From Acanthamoeba sp. SK_2022b (Eukaryota > Discosea > Longamoebia > Acanthamoebidae): 12,687 nt of DNA. Position 1 is the first letter of the stretch, and the number at the start of each line of letters is the position of its first letter. The notes beneath the pieces were generated by a model. It saw only the letters and a program-made list of their open reading frames with translations, was not told the DNA's origin and searched no databases. Both the position numbers and the translations under genes were made by a program. Below are positions 5,920 through 11,930 of the stretch, piece by piece. The stretch covers positions 1 to 12,687 of the forward strand of contig JANDJZ010001670.1 in the NCBI GenBank assembly GCA_027943245.1, written 5' to 3'.

Positions 5920-8337
5920 GTGAACGACGTCGCCCCGAAGGCCCCCGTCCGACGACGCCAGTGGGGGGCCGAGCGCTCGACCCAGGCGCGTCCGCGCCAG
6001 CACCCGCGACCGTCCGACCTGTCCCTGCTCATGGCCGGGGCCGCCATCGTCGCGACCGTCCTGGCCGGCCTGGCCTACTTCGTGCTCACCGTGCTGCGCA
6101 ACCGGCTCGACCACGGCTTCGGCGGCTTCAGCTACACGATGGAGACGCTGCTGTTCGTCGGCGTGCTCAGCTCGCTCGGCTTCTCGTCGGTCATGTACCT
6201 CGTCGCGCGCCGCGGGGCGCTGCGCCGCTTCCGCGACCACGAGCGCGTCCCCCGGGCCGCTCTGGAGCGCCACTTCGCCTCCGGCGAGCAGGCGGTCACG
6301 GCCCTGGTGCCGTCGTACGCCGAGGAGCCGGACGTCATCCGCCTGACGCTGTGGTCGGCCGCCCTGCAGGAGGTGCCGTCGCTGCGCGTGGTGCTCCTGC
6401 TGGACGACCCGCCGACCCCCAGCGACCCGGTGGCCCGGGAGCGCCTGACCGCCACCCGACTGCTCCCCTCGCAGATCGAGGCGACCCTGTCGGTGCCGCG
6501 CACCCGGTTCGAGGCGGCGCTGTTCCGCCGCACCGCCGCGTTCGACCAGTCGGTCGCCGTCGAGCCGCGCGACCACGACGAGGTCGTCGAGCACTACCGC
6601 TGGGCGGTCGACTGGCTGACCGACATGGCCGCCCACGAGGAGCGTCCCGACCACGTCTCGGACTTCTTCGTCGACGAGGTGCTGCTGTCGCTCGCCGACG
6701 ACCTGGCCCTGACCGCGGACGCGATCGAGGCGGCCATCGCCGCCGGCGAGCCGCCCGGACCCCACCGCACGCTGGACCTGTACCGCCGCCTGGTGTGGAT
6801 CTTCTCGGCCGACCTGGACGTCTTCGAGCGCAAGAAGTACGCGTCGCTGTCGCACGAGTCGAACAAGGCGATGAACCTCAACGCCTACCTCGGCCTCATG
6901 GGCGGCTCGTACGACGCCGAGAGCACGCCCGAGGGCGTCATGCTCTACCCCGCGCCGAACCCGGGCCCGCAGAGCCTCACCGTGCCGATGACGCCGTACG
7001 TCCTGACCCTGGACGCGGACTCGATCCTGCTGCCGGAGTACTGCCTGCGCCTGCTGCACGAGATGGAGCAGCCGGGCAACGAGCGGGTCGCCGTCATCCA
7101 GACCCCGTACTCGGCCTACCGCGGCGCCCCCACCCGCCTGGAGCGGCTCTCGGGCGCGACGACGGACCTGCAGCACATCCAGCACCAGGGCTTCACCGCC
7201 TACGACGCGACGTTCTGGGTCGGCGCCAACGCGCTCATCCGCCGCGAGGCGCTGGAGGACATCCAGGTCACGACCGTCGAGCAGGGCCGCCGGGTCCACC
7301 GCTACATCCAGGACCGCACGGTCATCGAGGACACCGAGTCCAGCATCGACATCGCCATGCACGGCTGGCGGCTCGTGAACTACCCCGAGCGGCTCAGCTA
7401 CAGCGCCACCCCGCCGGACTGGGGCTCGCTGGTCGTGCAGCGCCGCCGCTGGGCTAACGGCGGCCTGCTGATCCTGCCCAAGCTGTGGCGGCAGGCGAAG
7501 ATCCGCAAGGCCCGCGGCGTGCCCATGACGTTCATGGAGCTGGCGCTGCGCATCAACTACATGGCCTCCATCACCTGGGCGACGGTCGGCCTGCTGTTCC
7601 TGCTGCTGTTCCCCTACGACCAGCGCCTGCTCAGCCCGCTCGTCGTGCTCATGGGCGTGCCGTACTTCCTGGCGATGGCCTCGGACCTGCACGCGACGGG
7701 CTACAAGCGCACCGACGTGCTGCGCATCTACGGGTTCAACCTCGTCCTGCTGTCGGTGAACCTGTCCGGCGTCCTGAAGTCGCTCAGCCAGGCGCTGAGC
7801 GGGCAGAAGATCCCGTTCGCCCGCACGCCGAAGGTGCGCAACCGCACCGCGGCACCCGCCTGGTCGATCCTCATGCCGGTGCTGGTGGCGATGCTGTGGG
7901 GCGTGCTGCTGTGGCGCGAGGTCGAGCACGCCAACTGGCTGACCGCGTTCTTCCTGGCGCTCAACTGCGTCCTGACCGTGTACGCCATCGTGACGCTCAT
8001 CGGCGTCGGGTCGGCCGTCACCGACGTGGTCTCGGCGTTCGTGCGCTGGTTCTTCGTGCCCCGCGAGACCGCGCCGCAGGCCGTCGACGAGGACGAGGGG
8101 CTGGACTGGCGCTCGGCGCTGTACCACGGCTCGAGCGAGCGCCGCCGTCCTCCGCGGCCCAAGCCGGCCGAGAGCGACGAGCGTCCGGTCGAGGCCGCCG
8201 CGACGGCGGCGACGGCGGCCACCGCGTCGGTCGCTGCGACGTCCCCCGTGGCCGAGGACGACGATCCGGCCGACGACTCCCTCGACGCGGACGCCCCGGC
8301 CGGGCGCGACACCGACCGTGACGAGGTGCCCGCATGA
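5920..8337 (+). CDS. Membrane-bound family 2 glycosyltransferase, processive polysaccharide synthase-like
   Basis: The 805-residue product is built like cellulose/chitin/PNAG synthases. It has a basic N-terminus, two membrane helices (about 35-58 and 74-96), and a cytosolic GT2 domain with VPSYAEEP (130-137), DD (162-163), SNKAMNLN (314-321), DAD (365-367), EDTE (470-473, catalytic-base region) and QRRRW (507-511, the processive QxxRW motif). Four or five C-terminal helices lie between about 545 and 712. A helical, acidic segment of about 140 residues (165-305) separates the first aspartates from KAMNLN, which is longer than in BcsA. No PilZ domain follows; the last 90 residues are a charged tail rich in Ala, Thr, Asp and Pro, probably disordered. 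The GTG start at 5920 was chosen for its Shine-Dalgarno AGGAG at 5908-5912; the frame stays open much further upstream but is non-coding there. The stop overlaps the GH18 start (ATGA), so the two are translationally coupled. The sugar donor is unknown; pairing with a chitin-binding GH18 protein favours an amino-sugar or other beta-linked polymer (inference). Confidence 0.9.
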   Translation: MNDVAPKAPVRRRQWGAERSTQARPRQHPRPSDLSLLMAGAAIVATVLAGLAYFVLTVLRNRLDHGFGGFSYTMETLLFVGVLSSLGFSSVMYLVARRGALRRFRDHERVPRAALERHFASGEQAVTALVPSYAEEPDVIRLTLWSAALQEVPSLRVVLLLDDPPTPSDPVARERLTATRLLPSQIEATLSVPRTRFEAALFRRTAAFDQSVAVEPRDHDEVVEHYRWAVDWLTDMAAHEERPDHVSDFFVDEVLLSLADDLALTADAIEAAIAAGEPPGPHRTLDLYRRLVWIFSADLDVFERKKYASLSHESNKAMNLNAYLGLMGGSYDAESTPEGVMLYPAPNPGPQSLTVPMTPYVLTLDADSILLPEYCLRLLHEMEQPGNERVAVIQTPYSAYRGAPTRLERLSGATTDLQHIQHQGFTAYDATFWVGANALIRREALEDIQVTTVEQGRRVHRYIQDRTVIEDTESSIDIAMHGWRLVNYPERLSYSATPPDWGSLVVQRRRWANGGLLILPKLWRQAKIRKARGVPMTFMELALRINYMASITWATVGLLFLLLFPYDQRLLSPLVVLMGVPYFLAMASDLHATGYKRTDVLRIYGFNLVLLSVNLSGVLKSLSQALSGQKIPFARTPKVRNRTAAPAWSILMPVLVAMLWGVLLWREVEHANWLTAFFLALNCVLTVYAIVTLIGVGSAVTDVVSAFVRWFFVPRETAPQAVDEDEGLDWRSALYHGSSERRRPPRPKPAESDERPVEAAATAATAATASVAATSPVAEDDDPADDSLDADAPAGRDTDRDEVPA

Positions 8338-9893
8338 TCCCCGAGGGTCATCGCCTGTCCTGGGCCCGCGTCGTGATCGCCCTGGTGGTCGTCGGCGTCG
8401 TCGCCGCCGGCGCGGTGGGGGCCGTGCGCTGGCAGGACGAGATCCGGGCGTTCGGCGGCCCCGAGGAGCGGACGCCGTCCACCTTCTCGGGCTACGTCGA
8501 CGTCACCGCCACCCCCCGGTACGCCTTCGAGTCCCCGTCCACGGACGCGCAGAAGGACGTCGTGCTGTCGTTCGTCGTCGCCGACCACGACGAGCCCTGC
8601 ACCCCGACCTGGGGCGGCTTCCACGACCTGGACGGCGCCGCCGCCGAGCTCGACCTGGACCGCCGGGTCGCGCTGCTGCGCGAGCGCGGCGGCGACGTGA
8701 CCGTCTCGTTCGGCGGTCTGGCCAACGACGAGCTCGCCACGGCCTGCACCGACCCCAAGGCGCTGCTGGCCGCGTACCGCTCCGTGGTCGAGCGCTACGA
8801 CCTGCGCACCATCGACCTGGACGTCGAGGACGACGACCTGACGAACCGGGAGGCCGCCACGCGTCGCGCGTCCGTGCTGCAGGTGCTGCAGAAGGAGCGC
8901 GCGGCCGAGGACGAGCCGCTCGACGTGTGGCTCACCCTGCCCGCCGCCACCCAGGGGCTGACCGAGGACGGGCTGGCGCTGGTCGAGGACACCGTCGCCG
9001 CCGGCGTCGACCTGACCGGCGTCAACGCGATGACGATGAACTACGGCGAGAGCCGCGAGCCGGACGAGTCGATGACCGACGCGACGCGCCGCACCCTCGA
9101 GGCCGTCCACGACCAGCTCGGGCCGGCGTACGAGGACGCCGGCGCGGAGCTGTCCGACGCCGAGCTCTGGGAGCGCATCGGCATGACCCCGATGGCCGGC
9201 CAGAACGACGTGCCCGCCGACGTGGTGACGATCGACGACGCCCGTGAGCTCGCCGCCCTCGGCGAGGAGCTGGGCGTGGGCCGCGTGTCGCTGTGGTCGT
9301 TGAACCGCGACCGGGCTTGCGGGGTCAACTACCCGGACCCGAAGGTCGTCTCCGACGCCTGCAGCGGCGTGCCGCAGGGCGGCGAGACCTTCGCCGACGT
9401 GCTGGCCGCGGGCGCCGTGACGGGCGCGCGGACGACGCCGAGCGCGCCGCGGACCACCGCGTCCCCTACCCCGTCGGCCGAGGTCACCGACGACCCGGCC
9501 ACGAGCCCCTACCGCATCTGGGACGCCGACGCGTCCTACCCGGCGGGCACCAAGGTCGTCTGGCGCCGGCAGGTGTACGAGGCCAAGTGGTGGACCAGCG
9601 GCGACGTCCCGGACGACCCGGTGGCGACCGCCGACCAGACGCCGTGGCAGCTGCTCGGCCCGGTGCTGCCGGGCGACCGGCCGACCCCGCGGCCCACGGT
9701 GGCGGCCGGCACGTACCCGGAGTGGTCGCGCACCGGCGTGTACCGCAAGGGCGCCCGGGTCGTCGTGGACGGCGTGCCGTACCGCGCGAAGTGGTGGACC
9801 GAGGGCGACCACCCCGAGGTGGCCGAGACGAACCCGGACGCCTCTCCCTGGGTGCCGCTGACGGCCGAGGAGATCGCCCGCATCGGACGCTGA
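8334..9893 (+). CDS. Membrane-anchored GH18 chitinase-like protein with two CBM5/12 chitin-binding repeats
   Basis: The 519 residues begin with one hydrophobic helix (about 11-31) acting as an uncleaved anchor or signal, placing the rest outside the membrane. The GH18 domain (about 52-345) shows SFGG (125-128), DLDVE (161-165, with E165 as proposed acid/base and D163 as its partner), MTMNYG (233-238) and a closing WSLNRD (321-326). This set resembles the Pyrococcus furiosus ChiA-like branch. The first Asp of the classical DxxDxDxE motif is replaced by R158. After a Thr/Pro/Ala linker (about 363-392) come two chitin-binding type-3 repeats (about 394-441 and 463-508), each with a Y.AKWWT.GD.P core and a final PW. 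GAGGTG (8323-8328) precedes the ATG at 8334, which overlaps the synthase stop. It probably trims or releases the polymer made by the upstream synthase, in the manner of synthase-linked glycosidases; the substrate is inferred from the binding modules. It ends only 5 bp from the convergent pilus operon. Confidence 0.9.
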   Translation: MIPEGHRLSWARVVIALVVVGVVAAGAVGAVRWQDEIRAFGGPEERTPSTFSGYVDVTATPRYAFESPSTDAQKDVVLSFVVADHDEPCTPTWGGFHDLDGAAAELDLDRRVALLRERGGDVTVSFGGLANDELATACTDPKALLAAYRSVVERYDLRTIDLDVEDDDLTNREAATRRASVLQVLQKERAAEDEPLDVWLTLPAATQGLTEDGLALVEDTVAAGVDLTGVNAMTMNYGESREPDESMTDATRRTLEAVHDQLGPAYEDAGAELSDAELWERIGMTPMAGQNDVPADVVTIDDARELAALGEELGVGRVSLWSLNRDRACGVNYPDPKVVSDACSGVPQGGETFADVLAAGAVTGARTTPSAPRTTASPTPSAEVTDDPATSPYRIWDADASYPAGTKVVWRRQVYEAKWWTSGDVPDDPVATADQTPWQLLGPVLPGDRPTPRPTVAAGTYPEWSRTGVYRKGARVVVDGVPYRAKWWTEGDHPEVAETNPDASPWVPLTAEEIARIGR

Positions 9894-9898
9894 GCGCG

Positions 9899-10282
9899 TC
9901 ACCGGCCGGGCACCACGTAGTCGACCGGGGCGGCGCGCGCGTCGGACTCGAACCCGACTCGCTGGCCCCAGCCGGTGCGGGTCACCCGGCGCACGCGCAC
10001 GGTCACCACCTCGACGTCGGCCCGGCACTGCAGCAGCCGGGCCCCGTTGCGCTCGGCCACCCGCTCGGCGGCCGGGCACGGCTCCTCACCGGCGGCGGCC
10101 GCCTGCGACCCGGCCAGGGCGGCCAGGTCGGCGGCCGACGCCGCGGCGTGACGGGTGCCGACCAGCAGCGCCACCTGCAGGGCGAGCAGCGCCACCAGGC
10201 TCAGCACGGCCCCGGCCCCCAGCGCGTGGACGGTGGCCGACCCCCGCTCGCTCCTTGCCCGTGCCGGCCGCGGCTGGCTCAC
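9899..10282 (-). CDS. TadE-like protein of the helicase/secretion neighbourhood (Rv3654c type)
   Basis: This 127-residue protein has an Arg-rich N-terminus, then RGSATVHALGAG (13-24), which resembles a type IV prepilin-like cleavage site after G14. One hydrophobic helix (about 20-42) and a Ser/Ala stretch AASAADLAALAGS (47-59) follow. The extracytoplasmic part has two cysteines, C69 and C86, framing VAERNGARLLQC, as in the Rv3654c family, and could be disulfide-linked. Unlike the upstream TadE-type protein it lacks a glutamate at position +5 after the presumed cleavage site (His is there). The GTG start (10282-10280) overlaps the stop of the preceding gene by 4 nt (GTGA), so translation is coupled. 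It is the last gene of the operon. A role as a minor pseudopilin in Tad pilus assembly is inferred from family and position. Confidence 0.85.
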   Translation of the reverse strand: MSQPRPARARSERGSATVHALGAGAVLSLVALLALQVALLVGTRHAAASAADLAALAGSQAAAAGEEPCPAAERVAERNGARLLQCRADVEVVTVRVRRVTRTGWGQRVGFESDARAAPVDYVVPGR

Positions 10283-10638
10283 GGCTGGCCCTCCGCGACG
10301 GCGACCGACGTGGCCTCGAGCTCGTGCTCGCCCACGTGACGCAGGAACGGCACCGGAGGGCCGGCCGAGGCCCGCACCGTGACCGTGACGACCCCGTCGG
10401 ACTCCTCCAGCCGGACCCGGGCGTGCTCGGGGGCGACCCGTCGCGCGGCGGCCCGCGCCGCGTCCTCGTCCTCGCCGCGCGCCGCCACGCGGGCCCCTTC
10501 ACGGGCGGCGTCGACCAGCCGCACCTGGGTGACGCCCAGCGACACCACCCAGACGAGGAGCAGCCCGACGACGACCGCGAACGGCGCGAGCACCGCCGTC
10601 TCGGCCGTGACCATGCCGCGCTCGCGGTGCGCGCTCAC
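10279..10638 (-). CDS. TadE-family pseudopilin (Rv3655c type)
   Basis: The 119-residue product starts MSAHRERGMVTAETAVLAPF. The predicted TadV-type prepilin peptidase site is after G8, giving a mature MVTAE N-terminus with glutamate at +5 (E13), the hallmark of Flp and TadE/F pseudopilins. One membrane helix (about 15-38) is followed by VDAAREGARVAARG (42-55), a conserved TadE feature, and a C-terminal beta-rich domain ending near residue 119. The frame extends upstream to 10782, but the extra residues are Arg/Pro-rich shadow of the pilin gene. The GTG at 10638-10636 was chosen because it overlaps the upstream pilin stop as GTGA, the same coupling seen at two other junctions in this operon. 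An adjacent GTG at 10641 is an alternative. It would be processed and inserted as a minor pilus component. Confidence 0.82.
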   Translation of the reverse strand: MSAHRERGMVTAETAVLAPFAVVVGLLLVWVVSLGVTQVRLVDAAREGARVAARGEDEDAARAAARRVAPEHARVRLEESDGVVTVTVRASAGPPVPFLRHVGEHELEATSVAVAEGQP

Positions 10639-10853
10639 CACGGGATCCGCATGCCGAAGAACGGCTTGCTCAGCGGACCGAAGGACGACCGCAGCAGCTC
10701 GTCGAGGTCCCAGACCTCCGGGATGAGCTGCTCCAGGTACGGGGCGATGCCGCCCCCGATGCACAGCGCGAACGCCGTGCACCCGATCGTGGTCACCGCG
10801 TACTCGGCGGTGGTGGCGCCGCGCTCGTCGCGCTGCCGCAGGACGTGTGGCAT
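10635..10853 (-). CDS. Second Flp/DUF4244-type prepilin, extended C-terminus
   Basis: This 72-residue prepilin-like protein has a short basic leader ending RDERG (8-12), predicted cleavage after G12, and a mature N-terminus ATTAEYAV with glutamate at +5 (E17) and tyrosine at +6 (Y18), the classical Flp 'EY' pair. A hydrophobic helix (about 19-42) follows. The C-terminal stretch (about 43-72) is unlike a plain Flp pilin: it contains two prolines, aromatic residues and a terminal Trp. The ATG at 10853-10851 has a strong AGAGGAGG ribosome site (complement of 10859-10866) 5 nt upstream. It lies 64 bp downstream of a paralogous pilin, separated by a strong hairpin, and its stop overlaps the next gene. 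It may be a minor or tip pilin rather than the main subunit (inference). Confidence 0.82.
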   Translation of the reverse strand: MPHVLRQRDERGATTAEYAVTTIGCTAFALCIGGGIAPYLEQLIPEVWDLDELLRSSFGPLSKPFFGMRIPW

Positions 10854-10877
10854 GGCTGCCTCCTCTCGTCGGTCGGC

Positions 10878-10910
10878 GCGGCCGGGCGACCTGCTGGGCC
10901 GCCCGGCCGC
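10878..10910 (-). terminator. Perfect 11-bp hairpin between the two pilin genes, possible partial terminator or mRNA stabiliser
   Basis: GCGGCCGGGCG at 10878-10888 and its exact reverse complement at 10900-10910 enclose an 11-nt loop in the 64-bp gap between pilin genes. The stem is entirely G-C. No T-rich tract follows in the direction of transcription and the downstream pilin has its own strong ribosome site. It is therefore more likely a processing or stabilising element, or a leaky terminator that raises the ratio of the first pilin over downstream genes, than a full stop. Confidence 0.6.
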
Positions 10911-10917
10911 CAGGGGG

Positions 10918-11106
10918 TCAGAACGGGAGCAGGTCGGGGATCTTGCCGATGACGTCCTTGACGAGGTCGCCGAACCAGTCGCTCTGGCCGATCTTGACCA
11001 GCACGCCGCCGACGGTGCAGGCCCCGAGCGTGCCGACCGTGTACTCGGCGGTGGTCATGCCGAGCTCGTCGCGACGCCGGCGCAGGCGGGTGAGGGTGTT
11101 CTTCAT
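10918..11106 (-). CDS. Flp-type major prepilin, DUF4244 family (Rv3656c type)
   Basis: This 62-residue protein has a basic leader ending RRRRDELG (9-16), predicted prepilin-peptidase cleavage after G16, and a mature start MTTAEYTVGTLGAC with the Flp E-Y pair at +5/+6 (E21, Y22). A hydrophobic helix to about residue 40 and a short amphipathic tail follow. Leader, EY pair and GTLGAC match the DUF4244 pilin-like family of actinobacterial Tad loci. The frame is open to a start at 11145, but the ATG at 11106-11104 was chosen: it has AGGAGG 4 nt upstream (complement of 11111-11116) and gives a normal leader. As the first small pilin gene after tadC, with its own ribosome site and a 116-bp leader, it is the best candidate for the major fibre subunit. 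Confidence 0.88.
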   Translation of the reverse strand: MKNTLTRLRRRRDELGMTTAEYTVGTLGACTVGGVLVKIGQSDWFGDLVKDVIGKIPDLLPF

Positions 11107-11222
11107 GGTTCCTCCTGGAAGTGGTGGAGCTTTCACGCAGAACATGGGTGCCGATCAGCCCCGATCTGCGACCGCGCCGCCGCGCTGTGGACGTCCGGGG
11201 CGAGCGGGTGGCGCTGTGGACG
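11107..11222 (-). promoter_or_regulatory. Leader between tadC and the first pilin gene, candidate internal promoter
   Basis: This is the largest gap in the pilus operon (116 bp). It contains no coding region I can support, the AGGAGG ribosome site for the pilin (11111-11116), two CCGATC units on the plus strand at 11151-11156 and 11161-11166 (10-bp period), and the pilin-proximal copy of a 14-bp direct repeat. Its size and repeated motifs make it the likeliest place for an internal promoter or operator that separately drives pilin expression. No convincing -10/-35 pair was found. Confidence 0.4.
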
Positions 11223-11224
11223 TC
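11182..11224. repeat. 14-bp direct repeat (GCGCTGTGGACGTC) at the tadC-pilin junction
   Basis: Exact copies occur at 11182-11195 and 11211-11224, start points 29 bp apart; the second overlaps the tadC stop codon. Each contains the palindrome GACGTC, and in the first copy this extends to GGACGTCC. The 29-bp spacing is close to three helical turns, which fits paired protein binding, but chance in GC-rich DNA cannot be excluded. Confidence 0.6.
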
Positions 11225-11930
11225 AGGGCAGCAGCCCGGACAGCGCACCGATGACGGTCGGCGCCACCCCGACCAGGAAGAACGCGGGCAGGAAGCACAG
11301 TCCGAGGGGCGCGGCCGTGCGCACGCCGACGGCCCGGGCCACGCCGGCCGCGGCGGCCGACCGCTCGCGCCGGGCGTCGTCCGCCGCCCGTTCCAGCAAC
11401 CGCGCCACCGGCATGCCGGAGCGGTCGGCGAGCGCAAAGGCGCGACCCAGCACGTCGAGGCCCTGCACCCGCCGCAGCCGGTCCCAGACCTCGGCCGGCT
11501 CGACCCCCACGGCGAGGCGAGCGGACGCCGCCCCGAGCTCGCCGGACAGCGGCGGACCGACGGCCTGGGCCACCGAGGCCAGCGCCACCTCGGCGGGATG
11601 TCCGGCCCGCATGGCCGCGGCGAGCAGGTCCAGGGCGTCGGGGAGCGCCCTCCGCACGGCCTCGGCACGGCGACGCACAGCGGCGGGCTCGAGCCGCTGC
11701 ACGACGCGTCCGGCGACGAGCGCCGCCACCGGGGCCGCGACCAGGTTCCACGGCGGGCTGACCAGCATCAGGACCCCGATCGCGGCGAGGCCGGCCGCGA
11801 CCCAGGCCGGGTCCGGTCGACGACGGGGCCGCCCCGGACCGGTCGAGGCCGTCAGACGGCGCCACCGGCGCGACGAGGTGGGCGGCCAGGCCAGCGCGGC
11901 GGCGAGCCCGAGCAGGACCCCCGCGATCAC
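11223..11930 (-). CDS. tadC: TadC-like type II secretion F-domain membrane protein
   Basis: The 235-residue inner-membrane protein forms part of the Tad pilus assembly platform with TadB and is expected to couple the TadA ATPase to pilin extraction. An N-terminal helix (about 2-15) is followed by a basic linker (21-38) and a pair of helices (about 42-58 and 62-76). The cytoplasmic T2SSF domain follows, from ALPDALDLLAAAMRAGHP (95-112) through SGMPVARLLERAADDAR (171-187), and the C-terminal helices lie at about 205-232. The GTG start at 11930-11928 was chosen because it forms a GTGA overlap with the tadB stop and lets the protein begin with its first membrane helix. A longer frame to 11963 would add an improbable Gly/Arg-rich head inside tadB. 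It corresponds in position to Rv3657c in the mycobacterial locus. Confidence 0.87.
   Translation of the reverse strand: MIAGVLLGLAAALAWPPTSSRRWRRLTASTGPGRPRRRPDPAWVAAGLAAIGVLMLVSPPWNLVAAPVAALVAGRVVQRLEPAAVRRRAEAVRRALPDALDLLAAAMRAGHPAEVALASVAQAVGPPLSGELGAASARLAVGVEPAEVWDRLRRVQGLDVLGRAFALADRSGMPVARLLERAADDARRERSAAAAGVARAVGVRTAAPLGLCFLPAFFLVGVAPTVIGALSGLLP

Noticed and set aside
8191..8240. Repeated GCGACGGCG-type units near the end of the glycosyltransferase gene considered as a minisatellite
   Set aside because: They stay in frame and encode an Ala/Thr-rich disordered tail; simple codon-biased low complexity explains them.
5920..8337. Glycosyltransferase considered as a bacterial cellulose synthase (BcsA)
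   Set aside because: No PilZ domain and no BcsB, BcsC or BcsZ genes nearby; the large insert and the GH18 partner point elsewhere, though the GT2 core is similar.
5821..10079. Long minus-strand open frames opposite the glycosyltransferase and GH18 genes
   Set aside because: Low-complexity products without domains; the real genes lie on the plus strand with clear catalytic motifs.
11107..11145. Upstream extension of the first pilin to a start at 11145
   Set aside because: The extra residues do not fit a prepilin leader and the ATG at 11106 has an ideal ribosome site.
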